Positions 24,146 to 35,064 of a stretch of 64,000 nucleotides of DNA are shown in pieces. The DNA is from Asanoa sp. WMMD1127 (GTDB taxonomy: Bacteria > Actinomycetota > Actinomycetes > Mycobacteriales > Micromonosporaceae), in assembly GCF_029626225.1 (NCBI RefSeq), contig NZ_JARUBP010000001.1, positions 2,170,001 through 2,234,000 of the forward strand, given 5' to 3'. The stretch's first letter is position 1; every line of letters starts with the position of its first letter. The notes under the pieces are model-generated. The model had not been told where the DNA came from, did no database searches, and worked only from the letters and a program-made list of their open reading frames with translations. The translations under genes and the position numbers were made by a program.

Positions 24146-24198
24146 GGAACGACCCTACGCTGCGGGAGCGGGAAGGGCACGATGCCCGAAACCGGGCT

Positions 24199-25899
24199 TT
24201 ATCGGGGCGGCCCCGCGGCGGCGTACGCGTCGCGGGCGGTGGCGTAGTCGCGCAGCACCAGGCGGACCGGGTCGATGACGTGCTCGCGGCCGACCTCGGC
24301 GACCGACTCCCGCATGCGCGCCTCGGCCCGGCGCCGGGCGCGTCGGGCACCCCATCGGATGAACGGCTTCACCAGCAGGGCCAGCAGGAGGCCGGCGGCC
24401 AGCCCGCCCAACAGGCCGAGGGTCGGCATGGGCACCTCGCCCACCATCGGGTAGTCGAACCGGGGCAGCCCCAGCGCGCGGACGATGTAGCCCGCCACCA
24501 GCCAGCCGAGCCCGGCCACGGCGACCAGGGTGAACAGCCACTGCAGCAGCCCGACCAGCCGCCACCACGCGCGCTTGCGCTCGACGCCCAGCTCGGTGCC
24601 GGCGACCGCCTTGTCGAGCGCGTCGGGCACGTCGCCGAGCCGGGACTTGGTGGCGTCGCCGACCGCGACCCGCCATTCCTCGGGCAGATCGCCGGCGGTG
24701 TTGTCGGTGACGTCGCGCAGCGCGATGCCGAGCGCGGCCCGCTGGGCGGCAGTGGGGTCGGGGAGCGAGGTCGCGGCGGGGGTCGGCGTGGCGCCGTCGG
24801 CCGGGGCGAGCTCGGTGCCGACGACCGCCGGCGTCTGCAGGTGCAGCCGGCGCAGCGGGTCGGGCCGCAGCTTGCGCCAGCCCTTGACCAGCGGCCAGCC
24901 GGTCGCCGAGCCGGCCCGGTGCCGGTAGGCCCGCTCGGTCGCGTCGGCCACGGCCGGCACGCCCGCGACGCCGGCCAGCGCGTCGGCGAGGCCGCGGGCG
25001 GTGGCCCGGTCGACGTCGTCGGGCGCCGGCTGACCGACCAGGTCGTCGAGCCCGACCAGGGCGGTGTCGACGTCGCTGTTGAGCCGGCGCAGGGCCGCCT
25101 GCCGCTCGGCGACCGTGCGCTCCAGCGTGCGGCGCAGCTCCACCATGGCCGCGTCCTGGACGGCCGCGGTGGCCAGCACCGGCACGCCGGGAAGCCCGTC
25201 CTCGTCGAGCAGCCGGCGCAGGTCGCTCAGCACCTTGGGGAGGTCGGCGCTGGACAGCCGGTCGGCCTGGTTGAGCACGACCACGGTTACGTCCTTGTGC
25301 CGGTGGAACTCCCGCAGGTAGGCGTCGTGCACCACGCGGTCGGCGTATTTCTGCGGGTCGACGACCCAGACGATCAGGTCGACGAGCCCGAGCAGCCGGT
25401 CGACCTCGACCCGGTGCGAGGCCTCGACGGAGTCGAAGTCGGGCAGGTCGAGCAGGACCAGCCCGCGCAGCGCGGCCTCGTCGTCACCGTCGAGCGCGCT
25501 CTCGCGGGCGAACCGGTTGCGCGGCAGCACGCCGACCCAGTCGAGCAGCCGGCCGGCGTCGTCGGCCGCGCCCCAGACGCAGGCGAACGCCTGCCCGGTG
25601 GTCGGGCGGCGCACGCCGACGGGCGAGAGGCGCATGTGCGCGAGCGCGTTGAACAGGCTGGACTTGCCGCTGCCGGTGGCGCCGGCCAACGCGACCAGCG
25701 TGTGGTCGCGGGACAGGGCGAGCCGACCGGTGGCCCGCTCGACCAGCGTGTGCGCGGGCACCAGGCGTTCGGAGGGCAGGTGGCCGTCGGCGGCGTCGAG
25801 GAAGCCGCGCACCGACTCGAGGCGGCCGAGCAACGCGTCGGGGTCGACGCGGCGGTTGCCGCGCAGGGCCTCTCGGACCCGGCCGACGAACTGGGTCAC
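24199..25899 (-). CDS. Dynamin-like/YfjP-type GTPase with two membrane segments
   Basis: A 566-residue P-loop GTPase. G1 is GATGSGKSS (residues 73-81), a G2 threonine lies in RRPTTGQAF, G3 is DLPDFDS and G4 is NQAD. A long helical middle follows. Two hydrophobic segments (LLQWLFTLVAVAGLGWLVAGY and LGLLGGLAAGLLLALLVKPF) sit near the C-terminus with a basic helix behind. The layout matches bacterial dynamin-like membrane proteins. Its GTG overlaps the stop of the preceding GTPase gene (GTGA), so both are made together and may act as a pair, as DynA and DynB do at Streptomyces septa. That functional link is inferred. Confidence 0.87.
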   Translation of the reverse strand: MTQFVGRVREALRGNRRVDPDALLGRLESVRGFLDAADGHLPSERLVPAHTLVERATGRLALSRDHTLVALAGATGSGKSSLFNALAHMRLSPVGVRRPTTGQAFACVWGAADDAGRLLDWVGVLPRNRFARESALDGDDEAALRGLVLLDLPDFDSVEASHRVEVDRLLGLVDLIVWVVDPQKYADRVVHDAYLREFHRHKDVTVVVLNQADRLSSADLPKVLSDLRRLLDEDGLPGVPVLATAAVQDAAMVELRRTLERTVAERQAALRRLNSDVDTALVGLDDLVGQPAPDDVDRATARGLADALAGVAGVPAVADATERAYRHRAGSATGWPLVKGWRKLRPDPLRRLHLQTPAVVGTELAPADGATPTPAATSLPDPTAAQRAALGIALRDVTDNTAGDLPEEWRVAVGDATKSRLGDVPDALDKAVAGTELGVERKRAWWRLVGLLQWLFTLVAVAGLGWLVAGYIVRALGLPRFDYPMVGEVPMPTLGLLGGLAAGLLLALLVKPFIRWGARRARRRAEARMRESVAEVGREHVIDPVRLVLRDYATARDAYAAAGPPR

Positions 25900-27665
25900 C
25901 GCCGGTCACCTGACTCCCGGTCGGGGAGCGCCAGCCGGACGCCGCCGGTGAGCGCCGCCGCGGACCGGGCCCGCTCGACCTCGTCCGCCGCGGCGCGCAG
26001 TTCACCGCCGGGGTCGGCGTCGACGCCGACCGCCTCGATCCGGTCGAAGTAGCGCGCGGCCTCGTCGGCGAGCAGCACGTCGACCCGGTCCAGCAGGTCC
26101 TGCCGGGCCTTCGCGGCGAGCCGCCGGATCGCCTGGTCACCGAAGATCGCTTCGAGCACCTTCTGCGCGGCCAGGGTCGTGCCGGCAGCGGTGCCGATCT
26201 CCAGGCCGGTCGGGATGAACGCCGTCGAGGCGAACACCGCGATCATCACGGCGAGGCCGGTCGCGTTGACCGCGTAGGCCGCCGTGCGGGCCACGAACCG
26301 CTTGTCGCTGCCCTCCTGGCGGACCAGCTCGAGCACGCCGCGCTGCCAGTCGCGGACGAGCCGGTCGGCCCGCTCGGTCAGGTCGGGCGTGGGCCGGGCG
26401 AGCGAGGGCTCGAGCAGCGCGGCCCCGGCCGGATGGGCCTGCCACCCGGTGTACGCGTTCTCGGCCGCGTCGGCCGCCACGCCCCGCAGCAGCGTGGTCA
26501 GCTGCGACTCGATCGCCGACTTGAGCTGGTTGCCGGGCTGCGGCCGGCCGGTGACGGCGGCCGTGATGCGGTCGCGCAGCCGCCCGATCCGCGCTTCGAG
26601 ACCCCGGAAGAACTCGCCGGTGCCGACGAACTCGTGCCAGCGCGAGAGCACCTCGCCGCGGAGCAGCCGGCCGTCCTTGAGACTGCGCTCGACGGTCTCG
26701 GCGCTGCCGCGATAGGCGCTGCGGACCCGATCGCGCAGGGCCCGGGCCGCCGCGGCCTGCTCGTCGGCCGCGGCCGCCAGCCCGTCGGCGGCCGGCCGCA
26801 GCGCGGCGACCGCGCCGTCGAGCGTCTGCCGGACCACCGCGGCGCGGGCGTTGGCATCACTGGCGAGCCGCTCGAACCAGGCCCGCAGCTCGGCGGTGTC
26901 GCGGTGTGGCAGCAGGCCCTGGCCGTCGACCTCGGTCTCCGGCAGCACGAACAGCGGCGCCTCGGCGAGGTCGTTGGCCTCGAGCATCTCGGCCAGGTGG
27001 GCGGTCACCTCGTCGCCGGCCTCGGCGGGCACCCGATCGAGCACGAGCGCGATCACGGTGCCGCGCAGCTGGGCGGTGCGCAGCAGCTCCCACGGCACGG
27101 CATCGGCATAGCGGGCAGCCGTGGTGACGAACAGCCACAGGTCGGCGGCCGCGAGCAGCTGGGCGGCCAACTGCCGGTTCTGGTCGACGACCGAGTCGAT
27201 GTCGGGCGCGTCGAGAAAGGCCAGCCCGGGCGTGAGCGCCGGCGCCGCGACCAGCTGCAGGGTGTGCGGGTCGTCGCTGGGCCGGGTGGTGCGGGTCAGG
27301 CCGGGCAGCAGGTCGCCCTGGCGGAACCACTGGCTGTCGGCGGGGTTGCAGACCAGGACGGGGGCCCGGGTGGTCGGGCGGAGGACGCCCGGCGCGCTCA
27401 CTCTGGCCTGGACGAGGCTGTTGACCAGCGTGGACTTGCCCGCGCCGGTGGAGCCGCCGACGACGACCAGCAGGGGCGCGTCGAGCCGGGACAACCGGGG
27501 CAGCAGGTAGTCGTCGAGCTGGGCCACCAGGGCGGCGCCGACCTTGCGGGCCTCGGCGGCCGAGGTGAGGGACAGGGGGTAGTCGGCGGCCTCGATCGCC
27601 GCCCGTAGTCGGCCCAGCGCGCTCGGCAGCCCCTCGGGGACCACCGGCGCCACCTGCGTCGTCAC
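25896..27665 (-). CDS. Dynamin-like GTPase, partner of the next gene
   Basis: A 589-residue GTPase. G1 is GGSTGAGKST (residues 70-79), a G2 threonine lies in RPTTRAPVL and the G3 region is LDAPDIDSV. The G4 position reads LDRVPAE instead of N-K/Q-x-D, so guanine specificity may be weakened. A helical stalk follows, then hydrophobic stretches (YAVNATGLAVMIAVFAS and the following Thr/Ala-rich segment) near residue 490. GTG at 27665. It is first in the pair; the downstream gene overlaps by 4 bases. The strand opposite starts dnaK about 150 bp away. Confidence 0.85.
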   Translation of the reverse strand: MTTQVAPVVPEGLPSALGRLRAAIEAADYPLSLTSAAEARKVGAALVAQLDDYLLPRLSRLDAPLLVVVGGSTGAGKSTLVNSLVQARVSAPGVLRPTTRAPVLVCNPADSQWFRQGDLLPGLTRTTRPSDDPHTLQLVAAPALTPGLAFLDAPDIDSVVDQNRQLAAQLLAAADLWLFVTTAARYADAVPWELLRTAQLRGTVIALVLDRVPAEAGDEVTAHLAEMLEANDLAEAPLFVLPETEVDGQGLLPHRDTAELRAWFERLASDANARAAVVRQTLDGAVAALRPAADGLAAAADEQAAAARALRDRVRSAYRGSAETVERSLKDGRLLRGEVLSRWHEFVGTGEFFRGLEARIGRLRDRITAAVTGRPQPGNQLKSAIESQLTTLLRGVAADAAENAYTGWQAHPAGAALLEPSLARPTPDLTERADRLVRDWQRGVLELVRQEGSDKRFVARTAAYAVNATGLAVMIAVFASTAFIPTGLEIGTAAGTTLAAQKVLEAIFGDQAIRRLAAKARQDLLDRVDVLLADEAARYFDRIEAVGVDADPGGELRAAADEVERARSAAALTGGVRLALPDRESGDRR

Positions 27666-27745
27666 GGGTAAAGCGTGCCCGATCTATTCCGCCTGGACAA
27701 CAGGAACGCGGCCGAAGGAGTTGCGCGTACCACACTCAACCCGAT

Positions 27746-27797
27746 TTGACGGCTGGTGTGATCGTGGCATCATTGAGCCCGGTCCACTCAACTTGAG
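27746..27797 (+). promoter_or_regulatory. dnaK promoter region with HAIR operator
   Basis: TTGACG at 27746-27751 is a -35 candidate. TTGAG-N9-CTCAA at 27773-27791 matches the core of the HspR-associated inverted repeat (CTTGAGT-N7-ACTCAAG). CTCAA-C-TTGAG (27787-27797) overlaps it, making a nested second palindrome. HspR, encoded by the fourth gene of this operon, is the expected repressor. Confidence 0.82.
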
Positions 27798-27811
27798 ATA
27801 AGGAAGTAGCC

Positions 27812-29719
<1,908 letters not shown>

Positions 29720-29753
29720 CCCGAGGGCACCGGACGTCAGTGAGGATGTCGGC

Positions 29754-30503
29754 ATGACGGAAAAGCCACGAGCCGCCGACCCGGCCGACGCCGGGTCGGC
29801 GCCGGGTGGCGACGAGCGCGACCAGGCCGACGGCAAGGTAGCGGAGCGGATCGTCATCCGGGACAAGCGACGGATCGACGCGACAGGCAAGGTCAGGAAC
29901 GAGAAGGACGAGCCCGCGGAGCCCGCGGCGGACGAGGGCGCCGAGGTGCCCGGTCCCGCCGCGCCGGCCGAGCAGCAGCCCGTCGACACACCGGCCCCGG
30001 CGGCTGACGCCGGCGACGACGAGCAACCGGCTGAGGCGCCGGCGGAGCCCGAGGCCGCCGGCGGCCTGGGCGCCGAGCTCGAGTCGCTGCGGTCCGACCT
30101 GGAGGAGCGCACGCGCGACCTCCAGCGGGTGTCGGCGGAATACGCCAACTACCGCAAGCGGGTCGACCGCGACCGGGGGCTGGCGGCGGAGCAGACCACC
30201 GGGCTGGTGATCAGCGCGCTGCTGCCGGTGCTCGACGACCTCGACCGGGCGCGGGAACACGGCGACCTGGTCGGGCCGTTCGGAAGTGTGGCGGAACAGC
30301 TCGTCACGGCCCTGGGCAAGTTCGGGCTGACCGCGTTCGGTGAGAAGGGCGACCCGTTCGACCCGACCCGCCACGACGCGGTGGCCCACCTGACCTCGGG
30401 CGAGGTCACGGAGCCGACGTGCATCGACGTGATGCGCCGCGGCTACCAGCTCGGTGATCGTCTGCTGCGACCAGCCCTGGTCGCGGTGGCCGACCCCGAG
30501 TGA
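29754..30503 (+). CDS. grpE: Nucleotide exchange factor GrpE
   Basis: A 249-residue protein. The first 100 residues are acidic and Pro/Ala-rich, longer than in E. coli and typical of actinobacteria. A coiled coil (LESLRSDLEERTRDLQRVSAEY, in residues about 105-128) leads to YANYRKRVDRDR and the beta-rich head with FDPTRHDAVAHL and the end VMRRGYQLGDRLLRPALVAV. It releases ADP from DnaK. ATG at 29754, 34 bp after dnaK. Confidence 0.96.
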   Translation: MTEKPRAADPADAGSAPGGDERDQADGKVAERIVIRDKRRIDATGKVRNEKDEPAEPAADEGAEVPGPAAPAEQQPVDTPAPAADAGDDEQPAEAPAEPEAAGGLGAELESLRSDLEERTRDLQRVSAEYANYRKRVDRDRGLAAEQTTGLVISALLPVLDDLDRAREHGDLVGPFGSVAEQLVTALGKFGLTAFGEKGDPFDPTRHDAVAHLTSGEVTEPTCIDVMRRGYQLGDRLLRPALVAVADPE

Positions 30504-30542
30504 CCCGAAACGCACGGGCTTCTCGGATGGGAGGTGGATGAC

Positions 30543-31739
30543 ATGGGCTCCAAGGACTGGCTGGAGAAGGACTTCTACGCCGTGCTGGGCGTTCCGAAGT
30601 CCGCCTCCCCCGAGGAGATCAAGCGCAGCTACCGCAAACTCGCGCGGGAGCTGCATCCCGACCACAACCCGGGCAACACCGAGGCCGAGGACCGCTTCAA
30701 GGCGGTCTCCGAGGCGTACGACGTGTTGTCCGACGCCGGTCGCCGCAAGGAGTACGACGAGATGCGCTCGCTCTTCGGCGCGGGCGCGTTCCGGCGGGGC
30801 GCCCGCACCGGGGGCGGCCCCGGCCCGGGCGGCTTCGACCCCTCGGACCTCTCGGATCTCTTCGGCGGCTTCGGTGGCGGCGGTGGCGGCCCGACCACGG
30901 GCACCGGCCGCGACGGCCGGTTCGGTGGCGCGGGCTTCTCCGACCTGTTCGGCTCGATCTTCTCGGGCGGCGGGCGGAGCCAGCCGCGCGGCCCGGCCCG
31001 CGGTCGCGACGTCGAGGCCGAGGTCACGCTCGACTTCGGCGACGCGGTGCGGGGCGTGACCCTGCCGCTGACGTTGCGGGCGCCGGGCGTCTGCGACACC
31101 TGCCACGGCAGCGGCGCCAAGCCGGGCACCCAGCCGCGCACCTGCCCGCAGTGTCAGGGCTCCGGGCTGATCACCCGCAACCAGGGGTCGTTCAGCTTCT
31201 CGGAGCCGTGCCGCGAGTGCCAGGGCGTCGGCACCATCGTCGAGGAGAAGTGCCCGGAGTGCCGCGGCACCGGCGGCGTCACCAAGGCCCGCACGCTCAA
31301 CGTGCGGTTCCCGGCCGGCGTCTCCGACGGGCAGCGCATCCGGCTGGCCGGCCGGGGCGAGCCCGGTGACCGCGGCGGTCCCCCCGGTGACCTCTACGTG
31401 CTGGTCCGGGTCCGCGCCGACAACATGTTCGGCCGGTCAGGCAACGACCTGACGATCACCGCTCCGATCACGTACCCCGAAGCGGTGTTCGGCACCGACC
31501 TGCGGGTGCCCACGCTGGACGGCTACGTCACGCTGCGGGTGCCGCCGGGCACGCCGAGCGGCCGGGTCCTGCGGGCCCGGGGCAAGGGCGTGGCCAAGCG
31601 CGACGGCCAGACCGGCGACCTCCTCGTCACGATCGAGGTGGCCGTGCCGACGGCGCTGACCGACGAAGCCCGCGAGGCGCTGGAGAAGTTCGCCGTCCTC
31701 TCGCCGGACGCGGGTCGCGACACGTTGTGGCGGAGGTGA
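30543..31739 (+). CDS. dnaJ: Chaperone DnaJ (Hsp40)
   Basis: A 398-residue type I J-protein. The J domain holds the HPD motif (ELHPDHNPG, about residue 37). A Gly/Phe-rich region (about 80-150) follows, then four zinc-binding repeats: [24 protein letters not shown] and CPECRGTG. The substrate-binding C-domain ends the protein. The ATG at 30543 has GGGAGG 8 bases upstream; the ATG at 30534 is too close to it. It stimulates DnaK ATPase. hspR follows after 7 bp. Confidence 0.97.
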   Translation: MGSKDWLEKDFYAVLGVPKSASPEEIKRSYRKLARELHPDHNPGNTEAEDRFKAVSEAYDVLSDAGRRKEYDEMRSLFGAGAFRRGARTGGGPGPGGFDPSDLSDLFGGFGGGGGGPTTGTGRDGRFGGAGFSDLFGSIFSGGGRSQPRGPARGRDVEAEVTLDFGDAVRGVTLPLTLRAPGVCDTCHGSGAKPGTQPRTCPQCQGSGLITRNQGSFSFSEPCRECQGVGTIVEEKCPECRGTGGVTKARTLNVRFPAGVSDGQRIRLAGRGEPGDRGGPPGDLYVLVRVRADNMFGRSGNDLTITAPITYPEAVFGTDLRVPTLDGYVTLRVPPGTPSGRVLRARGKGVAKRDGQTGDLLVTIEVAVPTALTDEAREALEKFAVLSPDAGRDTLWRR

Positions 31740-31746
31740 TCGTGCG

Positions 31747-32211
31747 ATGCAGCCCTTCGAGGAAGAGGAAATCTCGATCACGGTCGAGGCGTCGTCCGAC
31801 GACAAGATCCTGATCATCTCGGTGGCGGCGCGGATGGCCGGGATGCATCCGCAGACGCTGCGGCAGTACGACCGGCTCGGGCTGGTGCAGCCCGGTCGGG
31901 CGGCCGGCGGCGGGCGCCGCTACAGCGCCCGCGACGTCGCGCTGCTCCGCGAGGTGCAGCGGCTCAGCCAGGACGAGGGCATCAACCTGGAGGGGATCCG
32001 GCGGATCATCTCCCTCGAGCAGACGGTGGGTGACCTGCGCGAGCAGATCGCCGAGCTGGAGGCGGCGCTCGGCGCGGCCTATCAGCGCATCGCGGAGCTC
32101 GAGACGGTCGGCCGCGGCTATCCCCGGGCCGACCTGGTGCCGACCGGGCGTTCGTCGACCGCGCTGGTGGTATGGCGACCACGCCGGCCGGCCGACCCGC
32201 CGACGCGATAA
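31747..32211 (+). CDS. hspR: Heat-shock repressor HspR (MerR family)
   Basis: A 154-residue MerR-type regulator. The winged helix shows ISVAARMAGMHPQTLRQYDR, then GRRYSARDVALLREVQRL. A coiled coil (LREQIAELEAALGAAYQRIAEL) follows for dimerisation, then a basic tail. It binds HAIR operators and represses dnaK-grpE-dnaJ-hspR and clpB; both operators are in this window (27773-27791 and 36743-36761). GGAGG lies 10 bases before the ATG, overlapping the dnaJ stop region. Confidence 0.96.
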   Translation: MQPFEEEEISITVEASSDDKILIISVAARMAGMHPQTLRQYDRLGLVQPGRAAGGGRRYSARDVALLREVQRLSQDEGINLEGIRRIISLEQTVGDLREQIAELEAALGAAYQRIAELETVGRGYPRADLVPTGRSSTALVVWRPRRPADPPTR

Positions 32212-32258
32212 GCGCCCGCGAAAGTCGACGAAGGACTAACCTCACCATATCGGACAAA

Positions 32259-32291
32259 GAAGGCCGGGATCCACGGGGGGTCCCGGCCTTC
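32259..32291 (+). terminator. Terminator after hspR
   Basis: GAAGGCCGGGA (32259-32269) and TCCCGGCCTTC (32281-32291) form a perfect 11-bp stem with an 11-base loop. No T-run follows. It separates the heat-shock operon from the hydrolase gene 20 bp on. Confidence 0.8.
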
Positions 32292-32311
32292 CGCGCCCGG
32301 GGAGTTGGTGA

Positions 32312-33169
32312 GTGGACATTCAACATCGCCGGCTCGCGGCGAACGACGCCGTGCACCACTACGCGGTCGTGGGCGATGGCCCGCCGCTCGTCCTGTTGCA
32401 CGGTTTCCCGCAGACGTGGCGGGCCTGGCTGCGCGTCGCGGAGCGGCTGGCCGGCGAGTTCCGGATCGTCATGCCGGACCTGCGCGGCCTCGGTGGTTCG
32501 CCCGGCCCGGCCAGCGGCTACGACAAGCACAGCCTGGCGGCCGACGTGCGGGCCATCGCGCGCGCGGAGTTCGGCGTCACGCCGGCCGTCGTCTGCGGCC
32601 ACGACCTCGGCGCGTACGTCGCCTTCGCGTACGGGCTGAGTCATCGCGACATGACCGCCGCGCTGCTGCTGGTCGAGGCGGCGCCGCCCGGCACCTCGCA
32701 GCTCGACCACCAGATGACCAACCCGCGCAGCTGGCACCTGGCGTTCCATGCCGACGCCGACGTCGCGCACCTGCTGATCGGCGGGCGGGAGCGGGCGTAC
32801 ATCGACTTCTTCATCCGGTCCCGGATCTACGACGCCGGGGCGATCAGCGCGACCGAGGTCGATCGTTACGCGGAGGCGTACGCGGCGCCCGGCGCCCTGC
32901 GGGCCGCCCTGGAGATGTATCGCTCGCTCGCCCTGGACCGGCAGCTCAACCTGGCCGCGCTGGCCGAGGACGGCCGGCTGCCGATGCCGGTGACCGCGGT
33001 CGGCGCGGGGCCGGGCGCGACGCCGTCGGTGCTGCGGGAGATGGTCGCGGAGATCGCCACCGACGGCCGGGCCGAGGTGGTGGCCGACACAGGCTTCTGG
33101 ATCCCCGAAGAGCAACCGGCCGCGCTGGCCGACGTCATCCGAACCGCCGCTCGCCGCGCTCCGCGTTGA
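32312..33169 (+). CDS. Epoxide hydrolase-like alpha/beta hydrolase lacking the catalytic His
   Basis: A 285-residue alpha/beta hydrolase of the epoxide hydrolase type. The oxyanion motif HGFPQTW and the nucleophile elbow CGHDLGAY (Asp at about residue 98) are normal. At the end, where these enzymes have G-H-W-x-P-E-E, this protein has GFWIPEEQP: the catalytic histidine is replaced by Phe (about F262; codon TTC). Without it the ester intermediate would not be hydrolysed, so it is either inactive or has another role. GTG at 32312 has GGAG 7 bases upstream. Confidence 0.88.
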   Translation: MDIQHRRLAANDAVHHYAVVGDGPPLVLLHGFPQTWRAWLRVAERLAGEFRIVMPDLRGLGGSPGPASGYDKHSLAADVRAIARAEFGVTPAVVCGHDLGAYVAFAYGLSHRDMTAALLLVEAAPPGTSQLDHQMTNPRSWHLAFHADADVAHLLIGGRERAYIDFFIRSRIYDAGAISATEVDRYAEAYAAPGALRAALEMYRSLALDRQLNLAALAEDGRLPMPVTAVGAGPGATPSVLREMVAEIATDGRAEVVADTGFWIPEEQPAALADVIRTAARRAPR

Positions 33170-33172
33170 TCG

Positions 33173-33194
33173 ACGTTAGGAACGGGCCGTTCCT
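33173..33194. repeat. Hairpin repeat AGGAACGG-N-CCGTTCCT, copy 1
   Basis: ACGTT followed by the 8-bp inverted repeat AGGAACGG G CCGTTCCT, just after the hydrolase stop and before the stop of the convergent gene at 33198. The same palindrome is found at 43552-43568. Position suggests a bidirectional terminator belonging to a dispersed family. Confidence 0.7.
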
Positions 33195-33197
33195 TTC

Positions 33198-33629
33198 TCA
33201 GGACAGGCGGCGGCCCGAGCGGACCAGGCCGCCCTCACACCAGTCGCGGTAGTCGAACAGCTCCGGCTTGGCCAGCAGCACCCGGCTGTTGTGGGCCCAG
33301 GTGCGCATCTGGTCGTCGCCCAGCGTCTCGGCCTGCTGCACCAGCTTGCGCAGTCGGCGCTTGGGGTGGGCGCGGAACTTCGTGCGGATGCCGTCGGCCG
33401 CGTAGATGTAGAGGCAGTGCAGGGCGAACCGGCGCGCCGGGCACGAGCGGTCCATCGCGAGCTCGAACAGCGTGGTGACCAGGTGGTCGCCGGAGACGAG
33501 CAGATCCCAGTCGGGCGGCATCGACTGCAGCGCCACGGCGTCGGGATGGTAGGCCCAGGCCCGCAACTCCGCCGGCGTCGGATCGACCGGATTGGCGAAA
33601 CCGCTGAACGACGTCGACTGCACGCTCAC
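33198..33629 (-). CDS. Hypothetical protein of about 143 residues
   Basis: Not recognised. A soluble, mixed helical protein with many Trp/His/Cys residues in its core (AWAYHPDAVAL, MPPDWDLLVSGDHLVTTLFEL, FALHCLYIYAADG) and a basic middle (FRAHPKRRLRKLVQQAE). GTG at 33629 has GAGG 5 bases upstream; ATG at 33653 would add 8 residues without a clear ribosome site. It lies downstream of the antiporter genes on the same strand but 129 bp or more away, so it is probably a separate unit. Confidence 0.7.
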   Translation of the reverse strand: MSVQSTSFSGFANPVDPTPAELRAWAYHPDAVALQSMPPDWDLLVSGDHLVTTLFELAMDRSCPARRFALHCLYIYAADGIRTKFRAHPKRRLRKLVQQAETLGDDQMRTWAHNSRVLLAKPELFDYRDWCEGGLVRSGRRLS

Positions 33630-33782
33630 GGACACCTCGCTCCGCATGGTCATGCGTCGATCTCGCCCAATGGTCGATCTTCCGCTGCCAGACCCCTCTG
33701 CGGCGCGACATTAACGGTTGCCGAGGACCGGCGGAAGGGGTCAAAGGTTAAGACCCGGGCACGATCGGCTGAGCGCGCTCAG

Positions 33783-35057
33783 TTACTTGGCAGTAGCGTC
33801 CGGTGTGTGTGGAGTTAACGTTCCTTCAGGGTCCGGCTGCGCCGGCACGGTGGGCAGATCGCCGGTCGCGAGCGCGGGGGCGGCGGCCGTCCGCCGCCGG
33901 ATGAGCGCCTTGAACCACTCGAAGTCCGGCACCCGGGCGATGACCGGGCCGACCACGACAGTGATCAACACGTACGCGGTCGCGAGCGCGCCGAGCTCCG
34001 GGACGATGCCGGGCGTGGCGACGGCCAGACCGGCGATGACGATCGAGAACTCGCCGCGCGGGGTCAGCGCGAAACCGGCCCGCCAGCGGCCGCGCACCGC
34101 GATGCCGGCGCGCCGCGCGGCCACGTACCCGGTGAGGGTCTTCGTCGCGATCGTGACCACCGCCAGCCCGATCGCGGGCAGCAGCACCGGCGGGATGTCG
34201 GCCGGGTCCGTCGTCAGCCCGAAGAACACGAAGAACACGGCGGCGAAGATGTCGCGCAGCGGCGAGAGCAGGCGGGTGGCGTGGTGCGCGACGGGCCCGG
34301 AGACCGCGATGCCGACCAGGAACGCGCCGACCGCGGCGGACACCTTGAGCTGCGCGGCCAGGCCGGCGACCAGCAGGGTCAAGCCGAAAACGCCGAGCAG
34401 CAGCGCTTCCGGGTCGCGCGCGGAGATGGCGTTGGAGATCCAGCCGCCGAACCGGATCGCCACGACGAGCACGATCGACACCGTGCCGACGGCGATGACC
34501 AGCGCGACACCGCCGCCCAGCAGCCCGGTGCCGGCCAGCAGCGCGGTCAGCAACGGCAGGTAGAGCGCCATCGCCAGGTCTTCCATGACGAGGACGGAGA
34601 GCACCACGGGCGTCTCCCGGTTGCCCAGCCGGCCGAGGTCGGCCAGCACCTTGGCGACCACGCCCGAGGAGGTCACCCAGGTGACGCCGGCGAGCACCAC
34701 CGCGGCGACCCAGCCCCAGCCGAGCAGCAGGGCGAACGCCGCGCCGGGCAGCGCGTTGAGCACCGCGTCGAGCAGTCCGACCGGCGCGGCCGCGCGAAGG
34801 TTGCCGACGAGCTCGTCGGCCGAATATTCCAGGCCGAGCAGCACGAGCAGGAGGATCACGCCGATCTCGGCGCCGACGGAGAAGAACTCCTCGCTGGCGT
34901 TGAGCGGCAGGAGCCCACCGTGGCCGAAGGCCAGGCCGGCGAGCAGGTAGAGCGGGATGGGCGAGATGCCGAACCGGCGGCTGAGCCGCCCGAGCAGGCC
35001 GAGGAGGAACATCAGCGCCCCGACCTCGATCAGGAGGACCGTCGTGCTCTCGTGCAT
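33783..35057 (-). CDS. CPA2-family K+(Na+)/H+ antiporter, KhtU-like
   Basis: A 424-residue integral membrane protein with about 12 segments. The Asp in VLSVLVMEDLAMALYLP is the conserved ion-binding acidic residue of the CPA2 family, and an SSG sits in the unwound-helix region (TWVTSSGVV). The cytosolic tail is short, lacking the regulatory RCK domains of KefB/C. A separate TrkA-C protein is encoded just upstream (7-bp gap), as in the KhtT-KhtU potassium/proton antiporter of Bacillus. It probably exports K+ at high pH or K+ load. Confidence 0.88.
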   Translation of the reverse strand: MHESTTVLLIEVGALMFLLGLLGRLSRRFGISPIPLYLLAGLAFGHGGLLPLNASEEFFSVGAEIGVILLLVLLGLEYSADELVGNLRAAAPVGLLDAVLNALPGAAFALLLGWGWVAAVVLAGVTWVTSSGVVAKVLADLGRLGNRETPVVLSVLVMEDLAMALYLPLLTALLAGTGLLGGGVALVIAVGTVSIVLVVAIRFGGWISNAISARDPEALLLGVFGLTLLVAGLAAQLKVSAAVGAFLVGIAVSGPVAHHATRLLSPLRDIFAAVFFVFFGLTTDPADIPPVLLPAIGLAVVTIATKTLTGYVAARRAGIAVRGRWRAGFALTPRGEFSIVIAGLAVATPGIVPELGALATAYVLITVVVGPVIARVPDFEWFKALIRRRTAAAPALATGDLPTVPAQPDPEGTLTPHTPDATAK

Positions 35058-35064
35058 CGCCGGC

